Source: Gnetum montanum
Taxonomy: Eukaryota; Streptophyta; Gnetopsida; Gnetales; Gnetaceae
Reading direction: 5' to 3'
Assembly (NCBI GenBank): GCA_015680685.1
Contig: MNCI01029100.1
Span: 1 to 41,383, forward strand
DNA length: 41,383 nt
Shown: positions 1-11,180 of the stretch, one piece after another
Numbering within the stretch: the first letter of the stretch is position 1
How the letters are laid out: every line of letters starts with the position of its first letter
Notes under the pieces: generated by a model
The model's database searches: none
What the model saw: only the letters and a program-made list of their open reading frames with translations
Told to the model about the DNA's origin: nothing
Program-made: the position numbers and the translations under genes

Positions 1-1
1 T

Positions 2-1449
2 GGAGTAGTAGAAGTGGTCATGGACCACATCAAAGAGTCATTTAACGATCCTATTGTGCCACCCGTAGATCTCACAAGAGCACGCAATGATCAAGTTCTA
101 GACGGTCTCTCGATGACTTCTGTAGAACATGAGGATGCTCTGGATCATTTGCTACAAATAGGATGAGTAATGACGTCCTTGTTTGACATTCCCCAAGATG
201 TCATGACAACATAATCAAACCTCATTTCCACAAAGGAAAAGCTAGTTATGGTTGAGATTAGGGTTGAACACGCAGAAGATGAGTTGAGAAAACTCCAGGA
301 GAAGTTCGTTGCCCTACAAGCTACATAAGAGAATCCATCCCAACTTATTCCAGTTGACCAGTTAGAATTATTTAGGTTAGAGCAACTAAATAAATTATTA
401 GAGGAGAATAAAAGGGTAGTAATGGAAAAGGAGAAGGTAGATTAGGATGCTTCAAAAGAATAGGCCCAAACATAAGCACATGCAAAAGCACTCAAAGCCT
501 TACAGGAAGAAAATAAACTCCTTGCTGTCGAGAATCTTTGATTGATAATAGTTGAATAACAAAAGAATGTTCTCTAGGAAAATTTTTAGCAAATGCGAGA
601 ACAACTAATAAGGGTCAACCAAGATATGAATTTCTTAGCCAGAGAGAACATGATCCTCTCAATGGAGAAGGTACACATCATCCATCAAAAGATCACCATT
701 GAAATAAGCACCTGGCAAAATGAAGCTAAGTGACATGAAAAATTAAAGGAGCATTTCTGAGACCAGGTGGGAATGTATAAGTAGATCATTGAAAAAAAGA
801 TCCATATGGCTAAGACCCACATTAATTCTTTTAGTGCTCAAAACACTAACTGGCAGGCCATATTGGACACTTACGCCTTTGCCCATCAAGTAGAATTAAA
901 GAGCTAGGACTTGCAGATCCAGGATCTCACTAAATACATGGAGTTGAAAAACCTACGGTATGCCAACTTGACCATGTTAATAGTAGGATGCTCGAGGACC
1001 AAATTGGAAAAGTAGGTAGCTACCACCTACGCCAAATATGAAGCAGAATTTGCTAAACATAAAAAGACACTGCAAAAATTAGAGGTAGCAAATTCTGAGT
1101 TGAGGTGGTAAAAGCTAGCTACCAAGGTCAGAAAGATGTTGCAGTAGAATTGGCTCAACGGCTCACAAATTATCAAGAATTTAGAAACAAAGCCAGAGCC
1201 TATGAGGAGGAATGATGGTTGTTTGTGGCTTGGTACGTCAAAGCCAATCAGATGTTTTTGTAGCTGTTGTATCCATGGAAGGTGCCAACTCTGTCAAATA
1301 TTGGAACATCAACATGGATAACACATGATTCTCAAATAGAGGGAGAAAAGATTCAAGCACTCCTTTAGAGGTATCCATTTCCAAAGCATGGAGCACAGGA
1401 TAAGGGGAAGAAGCCCATGGAGGAGGCACCATCACTAGGAACCATATGA
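2..1449 (+). pseudogene. decayed coiled-coil ORF upstream of an LTR, function unknown
   Basis: One reading frame can be followed from position 2 to about 1107 and then, after a one-base slip near 1105-1112, in the next frame to a TGA at 1447. The first part has 15 in-frame stops (for example 164, 212, 326, 443, 461, 575, 587, 782, 905, 1013) but no frameshift. The predicted protein is rich in Glu, Lys, Gln and Leu with heptad-like stretches (such as LEQLNKLLEENKRV), so a long coiled coil is likely. The C-terminal part has Trp-rich segments (LFVAWYVKANQ) and a basic tail. It lies just upstream of a polypurine tract and LTR on the same strand, the place where Tat-lineage elements can carry an additional ORF; that assignment is inference. 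It has no recognisable enzyme motif. It runs off the left edge. Confidence 0.5.
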
Positions 1450-1623
1450 GTTCCAAACAATTTTTAATTTTGTATTTTGTGTTGGTGTTCCAATTTTGTT
1501 TTGTCTAGTCCCACACTTTGGCATGAAAAAATCCATAGTCAGTCCATAATCCCATACTTATCCATTGTGTAATCAAATAAACTTATTTCTCATTTTGTTT
1601 GACTTGAGGACATGTTTTTATTT
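1450..1623. other. intergenic, no gene seen
   Basis: AT-rich sequence between the coiled-coil ORF and the polypurine tract. No coding potential or RNA gene was seen. Confidence 0.5.
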
Positions 1624-1636
1624 GGTTGTGGGGGTA
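1624..1636 (+). other. candidate polypurine tract of an LTR element
   Basis: The sequence ggttgtgggggta sits directly before the LTR start TGATGAATC at 1637. A very similar G-rich tract (tgtgagggta on the minus strand) directly precedes the minus-strand 3-prime LTR that starts at 6811, while the sequence before the other minus LTR (11884) does not match. This is what is expected if the tract primes plus-strand DNA synthesis and the adjoining LTRs are 3-prime LTRs. Confidence 0.5.
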
Positions 1637-2483
1637 TGATGAATCATGATTTGCCAGGCCTCGATATTGGGTACACGATATCGCAGCCTGGATACGATAT
1701 CGTATACGCAATATCGTGATTTCTGTGTTAGCCTATAAATATGGCACTTAGGCATACATGAAAGGAGTCTTTTGATAAGTCTTTAGGGTTGAGTCTTTTT
1801 GTTAATTCTCAGTTAGTTTTCAGTTCCTTTTCCAAGTGCATGCCCGCAGTGTGATGCTTGTAATTGTATGGAACCTTTGTTTGAGTGTGACATACTTGGA
1901 TAGACACAAAATCGGCAATAAAGATTGAGATTACTCCATCATTGTAGCATTTACTTAGTTTTTAATTATTTAATTATTAATTATTATTTATTTTTTAGTT
2001 AATATTTCTTTATCATCATTTACTATTTCTATTCTTAATGCGGAATGAGTACGTCTTAATCGCGAACATTTAAGGGTCACTATGAGGTAACCCAGTAGCA
2101 TATCAAGTAGTGCTTTGAGTGATGTGTGCTTGGTAATCCCAAAAGTAGTACATGAAGTCCAAGATGCGTATGGATGATTAAGGATGGATGCTCATAGCAC
2201 TTAGACTAGCTTAGATCTTATTTCATATTACTTATTAGCTTAATCTAGATTATTTCTCATTGCCTTTAGGAGTAGCATAGTGTTAGAAATCACAGCATAC
2301 ACCTCACTCTAGACTAAACCATATGTGACAAAGAAAATACTAGTTCAAGTGGAAAGACAACAAATTGTGATCAACGTATAACTATCTAGGTGCCATAACT
2401 AGTCCATTTGTGGATTTTGATTGGATCACGTGTACATGCTCGTATTCATATGGTTGAGTGTAGGGGTACCTCATCGCTCATTA
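1637..2483 (+). mobile_element. LTR (probably 3-prime LTR), family 1, relic
   Basis: About 847 bp from TGATGAATC to CTCATTA (consensus end CTCATCA). It aligns along its whole length, in inverted orientation, with 5785-6811, and its right half aligns with 23523-23946 and 36180-36603. It has a TATA box (TATAAATA, 1734-1741) and, upstream in U3, several GATATC-centred palindromes: CGATATCG at 1676-1683 and the 14-bp perfect palindrome atacgatatcgtat at 1692-1705. The flanks (gggta and gctgt) do not form a target-site duplication, so it is not a clean solo LTR. Confidence 0.65.
1734..1741 (+). promoter_or_regulatory. LTR TATA box
   Basis: TATAAATA in the sequence gcctataaatatggc. The same element is at the equivalent position in the minus-strand LTRs (6533-6540 and 11647-11654), which supports it as the U3 core promoter. 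Confidence 0.55.
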
Positions 2484-2668
2484 GCTGTGTAGTTAAGGCT
2501 TCATATGCTAAAGCTTTCATTTGCTTCATACACTAAGATTACCTCATAAGCTAAGACTCTCATACAGTGAGTAGTCTCATATGCTAAGCCTTCTAGCTTA
2601 CTGCTTAGGTTAACACTTTGTTGATGCCTTTTTATTGGTCCATTGTATTATGACTTAACCTCACCTAC
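2484..2668 (+). repeat. leader with short tandem repeats of TCATAnGCTAAG
   Basis: Between the LTR and the gag-like start at 2669 the motif TCATA(T/A)GCTAAG recurs at 2501, 2526, 2544, 2560 and 2577, mostly 16-18 bp apart and imperfect. No gene is seen in this stretch. Confidence 0.5.
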
Positions 2669-4258
2669 ATGACCCCTAACCAAGAAGGTGTTTGTGTTTA
2701 TGATCCAAAAGACCTAGAGTTCATAAAGCATAGGCAATCACTTAGGCAAAGGGGTAAGAATCCATATTTTGCAGTTATAAATGAGAAATTCTATACCTTC
2801 CTCTATGCAAAAATACAAGTTGGCCTCCTCATACCATGCTCTAAGTTTAATGCTAAGCATCAATTTTAAATCATACATTGAGATGAGAAAGAATACATTC
2901 CCTCACCTTATGACAAAATACTTTTAACTGATTTCTACATCCAAATGTTAATAAAACTTATAGACATTGATGAGTGGGATGAAGAGGTCAGTTTGGACGA
3001 ACATTAGGAGTAAGATGAATTTGAGGTGAAGTAAGAGTTGGACACCTTTGTTAGAAGCCTCTTCCAATAATCAGCTTCCCAAACAATTGTAACTAGCTCT
3101 GAATCTCCCATGTCATTTGTAGATCAAGTGCCTCAGTGTTCTCCTATGTACCCCACTATGTTTGGAACAACTCCTATCATTACCACACACGAAACCTAGC
3201 ATATGCTCCAACCTACCTCTCTTTTTCAATTGATGTCCTTTGCTACATAACATTGCTTTGTAAGACCATCACTGATGGTGTCTATGACACCTTATCCTTT
3301 CATCATATTAGTAGGTCCCTCTTTGTGATCCTAGAATTTGCAAACTTCTAACATGCCCTTTTCTCCATTTATCCCTCAGATCCCAACTTAAACCTCATTT
3401 TCTTTGTTTAACCCTCTTGCCATAGTGTTCACCTAGCCCCTTCCATCAATACTGATTTCCATCACATGACTCCAAGTGTCTTAGCTCCCTTCGTAGTTAT
3501 TTGATTAAATCTTGCAACCTATCGGAATGCCCCAAGGTGTAGATCAAGCCTTCCAAATGATCTAGGACCTCACTAAAGAGTTGTGAAAGCTCAAAGCCTT
3601 GATCACCCAGATGGTTAAGATAATGGACTTCTACCAAGATGATCCCATTAGTGCTACCATTTCGTAGATAACTCTTCCCATGAGCATTTCAATCCCCTAG
3701 TTTACCAAATACAATAACTAGGGTGATTCCAACTCACACCTCATTACTTTTTGCTGTAAGTGCTTATTACTACAAGCTTGACCCCATACTATGATGTGTA
3801 TCTTTCCTATGTCCCTCACTAGGAAAGCCTTGGATTGGTATTGTGCATGACCTAGAGGTTCCATTGCCTCCATAGAGGACTTGAGCTCATAGTTTATTAA
3901 CCATTTCAAATATAACTTGAAACCCAATACAATGCTTGATCAATTAATGAAAATTAAATAGAAGCTCCTCGAACTTGTATAGAAGTTCATACAATGATGA
4001 AATGCTTTCCTTAATGAGATTTCTGAACCCATCACATAGACACATCTTCTGGTCATCTTCAAGGGGATGATTAATGACTTTATCAACTCTAAATTATATT
4101 ACTTATATTCTTGATCATTGAGCCAAGCCTTTTCACAAACTAAAAACATCAAGGAAGCAACTAAGGCTAGTAACAATTTGACCTATGTGGCCTATAAAAA
4201 CCAACACACAAGGAGGGATAGAGAGAGAACTAAGCAAAAACAAACACCTATCAACTAA
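2669..4258 (+). pseudogene. gag: Ty3/gypsy gag, relic A (Ogre/Tat-like)
   Basis: Begins at an ATG (MTPNQEGVCVYDPKDL), whose start matches relic B (MASNQDVVRIYDLKD at 17855). The N-terminal domain is followed by a Pro/Gln-rich part and the capsid core: KIMDFYQDDPIS near 3620, FTKYNN near 3698, MSLTRKALDWY near 3810, FINHFKYNLKP at 3893-3925, and a basic tail YKNQHTRRDRERTKQ near 4195. This is the Retrotrans_gag pattern with the F-K-Y-N motif typical of Ogre-type elements. It is cut by many stops, including TAG at 3890, TGA TGA at 3995-4000 and TAA at 3068. Compared with relics B and C the zinc-knuckle and Pro-rich linker segment between gag and protease is missing, so this copy has an internal deletion. 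Confidence 0.75.
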
Positions 4259-4329
4259 TCCCACTAATCCCATTGAAGGTAGCCAAGAATAAAAGGCTTG
4301 GAAATAAGTTTATCCATCAAGACCTACAC

Positions 4330-5230
4330 TAATATCAGCTACACTCATGGATAAGGGACCCAAACAACATACTTTGAAACATGAGCAAAAAATCTTAGGA
4401 ATGATGGAGAAAATTAAGATCACTAAGGCTGAAAGATTACATGCCAAGGGAAATAATGTCCTTGCAACAATGGAATAATCCAAATGATTCCTCAAACAAA
4501 AGAACATGTTGTTGAGCCTATGCGACTTGGTCATGACTTCTTGTACTCACAAAGATGCACTATCTCAAGTGTTGACTTCTATTCCTGTGAGTTGATACAT
4601 GTCAATCAACAAAGAGTTAGATAACTCTATCATTGAGCAAGCTTCACTTAGGGAAAATGGGAATCAACCCATGCTCAACTTTCATGATAATAAGGTGAAG
4701 ATGGACTCACAAAATGTAGAAGTGCAATTTTCTCCTCTCCTCATTACTATCCGTGTTAGTAGGTTCAAGGTTCATCATGTTCATGTGGATGATGAGGCAG
4801 CAACCAATGTAATACCATACAACATCATCGAGAAACTAGGCTTAACAAAGAACATCCAGGAAACCACTACCTTTGCACTCAAGCCATTCAATAGATTAGG
4901 AGTGGTGGTTTGAATTTCTATCTCCTTAGCTTTTGTGGTCAGAGAACAATTTCCTACATCTACCAACTTCCTAGTGATTGAAGAAACATTTGGTGTCAAC
5001 TTGATCCTAGAAAGACCATGGTTAGCAAAGCTTTGGTTGGTTTTATCTCCTCTACATTAAGAGATTCACCTACCATATGAGGGTAGCAAAACTATCATTC
5101 GTGAGGATAATGTATCACTACCATTAGTTAACTATGTCAACATTGGCCAAGGATCAAAGGTGAAGTTTCAAGAGAAATCCAATACTTAGACTAGGGCCAA
5201 GAACAAGAGCAACTACAATGTTAGCAACAC
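4330..5230 (+). pseudogene. pro: retropepsin-like protease, relic A
   Basis: After a spacer frame (LLSLCDLVMTSCTHKDAL, near 4508) the aspartic protease domain runs from about 4599 to 5160. The active-site loop reads HVDDEAATNVIP near 4780-4815, where relic C has D-D-G; the Gly after the catalytic Asp region is Glu here, so it should be inactive. The second half contains VNLILERPWLAKL (flap and second-lobe region) and HLPYEG near 5070, all aligning with relics B and C. Stops interrupt it at 4912, 5059 and 5188. The domain would process Gag-Pol in the virus-like particle. Confidence 0.7.
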
Positions 5231-5484
5231 CAATTTGTAATAGTAAACAATCAATGAAAACAGCTACTAATTACCATTTTGAATAAGAAGAATGATGAAA
5301 CTAAGATCGCACAAAGAAAATCCCTTGATTTATCATTGATCAAGAAATAGATACATCATAGACACCTTATCCCTTCATTGGTTAATGATCATTTGGTTAT
5401 CTTTGTAACATTATATCATGTTTCATTATTGGCTTTATTCATGTATGTCCTTTCAGGACCATCCTGTACTTGCTAGACAAGTGT

Positions 5485-5582
5485 GGCCATGGCCCATTAA
5501 GGTCTAAAACTGGCAACATCATGGCCCACTAAGGCCTAAAATTGGCAACACAGTGATCCACCAAGGCCTAAAATTAGTGAAT
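5485..5582 (+). repeat. post-protease tandem repeat, relic A (about 3 units of 31-35 bp)
   Basis: Three imperfect units carrying the core catGGCCnAnTAAGGnCTAAAA(C/T)TGGCAA, at about 5485-5520, 5521-5551 and 5552-5582. Related repeats are at the same place after the protease in relics B (21741-21839) and C (40909-41156). Confidence 0.65.
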
Positions 5583-5779
5583 GTGACAATTGCTTCTTTT
5601 CATCCCTATACCAAAATTGTAGCTAGTCTACTTGATAGTATCGTTTATAAGTTTTACTTATATTTGTATGACTTGCTTTACCATTATTAGTACATCATAT
5701 TTTATTTACTAGTTTCATTGTATAGCCTTGTTACATTTTATATTTACATCAATATATAAAACATAGAAAAATATAGAAC
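5583..5779. other. AT-rich spacer, no gene seen
   Basis: AT-rich DNA between the post-protease repeat and the minus-strand element. Nothing recognisable. Confidence 0.5.
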
Positions 5780-5784
5780 ATGGT

Positions 5785-6811
5785 TAATGAGTGGTGTACC
5801 TCCTATGCTCAATTGTACGAATCACAAGTGTTCACACATGATTTGATCAAATTCCATGGATGGGACTAGTTCTCGCATCTAGATCATTATGCCTTGATCG
5901 TAGTTCGTTGTCTTTCCACTTAGACTAGTGGTAGCTTTGTCACATATGGTTTAGTCCAAAGTGAGGCATATGATTATTGATGTTGTTGTGGCCTTACACT
6001 ACTCCTAACAATAATAGAGAAATTAATTATTTAATCTAATTAAAAATAAGAAGATAAATACTAAACTAGCTTACAGGTGATGAGTGTCCATTCCCAGCTT
6101 GTTGTACACGTCCTAAACCCACTTATCCACTACTAGGATTACCAAGTGCCATGCCACTGGGTGAACTAAGCAATAACACTATTGGGATTACCAAGTGAAT
6201 ATGTGTTTATGGTCAAAATTATTCGTGGTTATTTTGCTAATTGATTAACTTACATGAAATGTCAATATTAACTAAGTACATGGAATATAAATTGCATTAA
6301 AAGTAAATTTAATCTAAGTTAAAGTATTGCAATGAATAAGAATCAATCTTGATCTTATTATCATTCATGGAATGTGTTCAGGTACATTGCCATTTGAATA
6401 AGACATTGTATAACTGACTTAGATCCACACTATGGGAACTATTCTATAAGAATACAAAATGAAATTGCAAGAGTTTAGCTACTCTATTTACAAAAGAATT
6501 AAAACTACTACGAATCATGTGTCCAAATGTTGTATTTATAGGCAAACACACTCGTGATATCAGATATCCAATAATGCAACTTGTGCTACGATATCGAGGA
6601 TTTGATATCAAAGCTCCAATATCAGATACCTGATAATGTAGCCGACCAAAAATTAACTTTTTCATAAAACCCATGTGACGTAGCATCTACGACATAGTAG
6701 ATGCAATGTAGCAGCCAACTAAGATACACTAATAGGGATGCTACAACATAGATGCGATGTAGCATCTACAACATAGCATCTATGATATCTCATCCAACTG
6801 ATGATTCATTA
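5785..6811 (-). repeat. 3-prime LTR of the minus-strand element
   Basis: Read on the minus strand, it starts at 6811 (TAATGAATC, expected TG) and ends at 5785 (CTCATTA). It matches 11181-11884 as a direct repeat over its U3 side and matches 1637-2483 inverted over its full length. TATA box at 6533-6540 on the minus strand. U3 contains GATATC-centred palindromes around 6555-6615 and the inverted repeat gatgctaca/tgtagcatc (6738-6746 and 6758-6766), conserved in the partner LTR. Confidence 0.7.
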
Positions 6812-6822
6812 TACCCTCACAA
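6812..6822 (-). other. polypurine tract of the minus-strand element
   Basis: Minus strand reads ttgtgagggta immediately before the 3-prime LTR. It matches the tract before the LTR at 1637 and has no counterpart before the 5-prime LTR at 11884, as expected. Confidence 0.5.
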
Positions 6823-9556
6823 CTGACTAAAAATTCATTCATGAGTTAACAGGATAGGATTGATCTTTCTTTACAAAATTAGGAAGGTACAAGATTATTG
6901 ATTGACTTTGAGTGCCACATTACAAAATTTTATTCAAGTGAATGCAAATAAAATGACAAAGTGATAAAAAGATTGGACAAACATTAAAGATTACAAAACT
7001 TGTAGAGGTCTTCAAAAAGCTGCTAAAGATAATTCTTCTTGTTGCCGCTAACGGTGGTAGACTTCCAACCTTGATTGTTATGTTGATGCTTCTTTGGTTA
7101 TGCAGAACATTTTTGAAGGGTGGACTAAAATTTCTTCTCATTGTCCCATGGATTGAGCAATCATGTGATGTTTGAGCCATTATCTTAGATGTGCAACTAT
7201 TTGTCCATGGACATATCCTTTGTTGTTCCTCTCTTAGCTTTGTTTTTGTGCCTAAGAAAAGACCACCTTCCTTAGGTGTCCCTTTTAGCATCACTTGCAG
7301 TCACCAAAGGATCAATATTAGTTTTGATAAATTTTCCTTAATAATTAACCTTTTTTGGATCCCTTAGTCTGCGTTTAAGCACAAGGTGATGACAACGGAC
7401 AATGCCCAAGGCTATGAGGCAACTAAGATCATCAAGTTGTTCACCTTATTTTGATTAATTACTATTAGTTACGAAAATGTTTAAAAATAGGATGTTGAAA
7501 AATTTCAAAAATTTCAAAGCAGACATCCCTAGCCCCCATGACAAATAAGCATAATTTCAGAAGTGCGTAAGTTTCGAACAATGAAAATCCAAGGTCTAAT
7601 GCAAAAGATGACTAAGAAATTTCTTGGAAGCTGAAGGATACCAAGATAGAGAATTAGGAAAAATTAATTAAAATTGATGAGTAGTCCCAAAATCATGCAT
7701 AAATTTAGAGAAATCATCATTGATGTTCTAGAAGATGTGAAGGTTAGTTCAAAGCCATGATCAACAAAAGTTATGTGAGTGGGTCCTCCCCAAAACAGCC
7801 TCTTGCCATAGTGCCCTGGCATAAAAACTTCTATAGATGTCTGTGGGCACCTTAGAAGTTAAATGTAGATCATGGCTTTTTTTCAAACAACACACAACTA
7901 CCTTGGTTGGGATGTTGCACTATATTAAACAAAACCAAAAGGCTCATAATTTTATGTAGTAGTGAGGTGAATAATGGGATGAGAATGGATTGCAAAGATA
8001 GGGATGTAAGATACTTAACCATGCCACCAATAGGTTCTTGTGTCAAGTGTGATTAAAATGACCAACATACCTATTTTTCCAAGTTCTAGACCAAGTCCAT
8101 ATCATTAATAGTGACCTTGCATTGATGTGTTTCTTTCTGCTAACCATCATGGGCCCACAACCACCACAAAGAACAATCATCACTCCAAAAAGAGAAGAAA
8201 AGAGAAGAAGGAAGGAAGGGCCTTAGTTATATGGAACCTTCAGGCATGGGTAACATGTCTTTCCAGCCCCACAACTAGTGCTTGTAGTCCATTATTATGT
8301 CTAAGGGATGTGTTTTGAATTCACATTATTGTTTTTTTTTTTGCATTTTATATTTTTATGATTTTGGATGGGAACCACACCATGCGAATACTTTTAACTT
8401 CTTGTTATTGGTTGACAACAGAGTGATGATGCATCCCATGAGGAGTCATAAACGACATGAAGGAAGTTAAGAAGAGACCCAAAAAATCCCCTTAAGGTCA
8501 CACCCTTATCATTCCCACTTGGTTGTTTTCTCTTTCTTTAAGGTACAATGATCATTAATTGATTTTAGTTTGATGAAAGAAGAACCAAATTACTTCCATG
8601 AAATAAGACCTTTTTATTTAGAGAACTAGAGAGATGGATGATGTGTCTGCACTACTTTACACAATTAATTATCCAATTAACTTGATAGCATAGCATAAAA
8701 ACCCAACATATAGTGTTGACTTTTGCATCATGACTTGGCAATATTATTAACAAAAACATAAAAGCCATTCATAAACATAAAGAAAATGACTTAAGAAAAG
8801 AAAAAATTATAAAGAAAAAAAAAGAAAAATATTAAGAAATGAAAAACATATTAAGAATCAGAAGATGTTAAAAGAAATGGAAAAATGATAAAGAATTGTA
8901 AAACAAAAAGTGAAAAGTATTTATTAGTTCTGTATTCAAGATGGGACATCTCCCCCATGACTAAGCATAAAGGTAGGACTCAAGCTAATAAGTGGATTGG
9001 ATGCCTCCATGCATCGTTTAAATGTCTTTATACTTTCATTTTCAAGCCACTGGATGTCCTCTAGTTTAGTGGCTACTGTGTAGACTTGTTTTCACTCACA
9101 CACTTGTTCCTTAGCTTTGTTATGGGTTGTGTTAATATTTTGAGTTTCTAGCCCATAACTGCACCATTTACTATTAGTGATGCATGGACTTTTCTATCTC
9201 NGCCACTCTCCCAAATATCATCAATCCACAACATCTTCTAAATGATCACCATCTCATGCCTCTTTTTCTCCATCATATCCTCAATATTCTCATACTTCCC
9301 TCCATCATATGTCACCACCAACAACACAGGAAGGTTTGGCACCACAACATCAATGAAAGAATATCACTTGTGCTTTGAACATACATGAAATCAAAATGCT
9401 AGTAGATCTCAACCACAACCTCGAAAATGTCCTTTCTTTAGGGTAGTTTCCTCACACAAGCACAAAACTCGTAGACCTATTGGCACAACAAAACAAGCAT
9501 AAGGCCAATCTATTGNGTAGGATTGCCTATAATTACCTTGTGAGTAAGGTAATTTC
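6823..9556. other. internal non-coding region of the minus-strand element
   Basis: About 2.7 kb with no recognisable coding domain on either strand; short open frames here (for example 6920-7294 minus, 8127-8318 plus) match nothing known to me. A purine/A-rich low-complexity tract spans about 8755-8930. Single unresolved bases (N) occur at 9201 and 9516. Pro/Gln-rich translation on the plus strand around 9190-9330 vaguely resembles gag N-terminal regions but is too weak to call. Confidence 0.5.
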
Positions 9557-11109
9557 CTAGGCATTGGCTTTTGTAAAAACTTGGGAAAAAGCCCAATACT
9601 CATGTAGATGTAACATGATTAGGCAATAGCCCTTTAGATGGTCATATAGGTAGATGTCACATCCATCATCCTCTTCTGTGGTTGAGTCTATAGCCTCTTC
9701 TTCTACAATCATTTTTTCTTTTTGCTGATAAGTATTCCTAGATGTTTTTTGGTTCTTTTTCCTCTTCTTATTTTGATTACTTGATTCTTGTTGCATTACT
9801 CTCTCCTCTATGGTTTTCACGTAAGTTGTAACTTTGTCATTCATCAACTCTCACATCTTATCTAGCTTTGCTTCAAGCTCATCAATAAACTTTTGCATTG
9901 GCAAGGTTTGTTGTGAAATCATCTCATCGAGAGTTGCCTCTTTTTCCTCATCATAGATATGGACCCTCTTCTTTTGAAGAGTTGGATATTAGTTATATTC
10001 CTCTACATTCTCTCATTTACATATCTCTCCTTCTTCTTTTTCCACCCACTTGATTAGCCTTTGTATCTGATGGGCTTTTAGTTCATATAATTGACCTTGG
10101 GCATAAATCCCAAGAGACTCTCTCGTTTGATTACAAAGCCGATCTATGATGTGGAAAAGTTGCTCTTTTTGAGAGAAATCATGGCCTGGACATCTATGTA
10201 GTAGATAATAGTATCTATCCAAGGCCACATCCAAATGGATTGAATCTAGTTCCAACAATCTATACCATTTTTTTCAGACACTCTCGTATAGGTTTGATAT
10301 TTTACGTTGAAGAGTTCCAGCATTGTGGACCATTAATGGATTGAATCTAGTTCCAACAATCTATACCAACTTTTAGCTTCATCTATTAGTGTCCTAGGAA
10401 AGAGCTTAAGCTTTTGCCACTTGCATTCAATATTTTGTAACATGTAGGCATCATGGAAGGCTTGTAAGTGATGTTGTGGATCAGAATTATAGCCTCCCCT
10501 AAATTTAGGAATGTTATCCATATCAAGCCATTTAATGTAGTTGTTTCTTGGATGCCTTTGAAGTACTTGAATTCCCTCCCTTATCTGTGTTAGGCCCTAG
10601 TAGCCAACAAGGATTCACCTATATTAGACACATCATGGTGATAATCTATATTTCTATTCATTTGATTGTAATGATCTTGTCTATGATCATTTTGATGTTT
10701 TTGATTTTTCCCTTGGGTTTGATTTCAATCTTTATCTTGATCCCATAGTGGAGCTCTATCTCTATACCTACGTTCATGTTTGTTAGAACTAGACGTTAAA
10801 GAGGAAGAAGAAGAAGAGGAATTGGGAGAATTGCCATGGCTCCTATATCTTCCCCTATGGTTCCTTGATCTATCTTTTCCAAGATTTAGAGGAGGTCATA
10901 GGTCTTGAGGTCCTTCTTATTCTAGGACTTTCTCCATCTCCTCTAGAATTATCTATACTAGTTGAACGTAGTCCTTGCATGTAGTACAGGTTGAAATGAA
11001 AATATGAAACCTCTGCTTGAGGTTGTTCACTCCAATTCTCTTTAGTATAGAACCTATTGTTTCTCCTATGAGTGTTCTCATCATACTTGGTCCTATGTGA
11101 AGAAGACAT
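9557..11109 (-). pseudogene. gag: Ty3/gypsy gag of the minus-strand element
   Basis: Starts at the ATG at 11109 (MSSSHRTKYDENTHRRNN), about 70 bp inside the 5-prime LTR boundary. The N-terminal part is Arg/Ser/Asp-rich. The capsid core follows: IPKFRGGYNSDPQHHLQAF near 10510-10450, LKLFPRTLIDEAKSWYRLL near 10405-10350, then after a 101-bp insertion YYYLLHRCPGHDFSQKEQL and ETRESLGIYAQGQLYEL-type text down to 10013. A Lys/Glu-rich C-terminal region with coiled-coil character runs to about 9557. This is the standard Retrotrans_gag arrangement, including the RCPGH(D)F motif before the last capsid helices. Stops at about 10013, 10333 and 10870 and a duplicated 34-bp segment (10234-10267 and 10335-10368) break it. 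Confidence 0.75.
10234..10368. repeat. 34-bp direct duplication inside gag
   Basis: Identical 34-bp segments at 10234-10267 and 10335-10368, offset by 101 bp. On the minus strand both encode YRLLELDSIH. The 67 bp between them interrupt gag, as after a replication slip or template switch. Confidence 0.85.
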
Positions 11110-11180
11110 GCCTTTAACATGTGTGACTTAAAATATTAATATTTTCTAAAAGATAAACCATTAAACCCTTAACAACAAGG

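Noticed and set aside
1637-2483. Solo LTR
   Set aside because: Flanks gggta and gctgt do not match, and a polypurine tract precedes it, so a 3-prime LTR is more likely.
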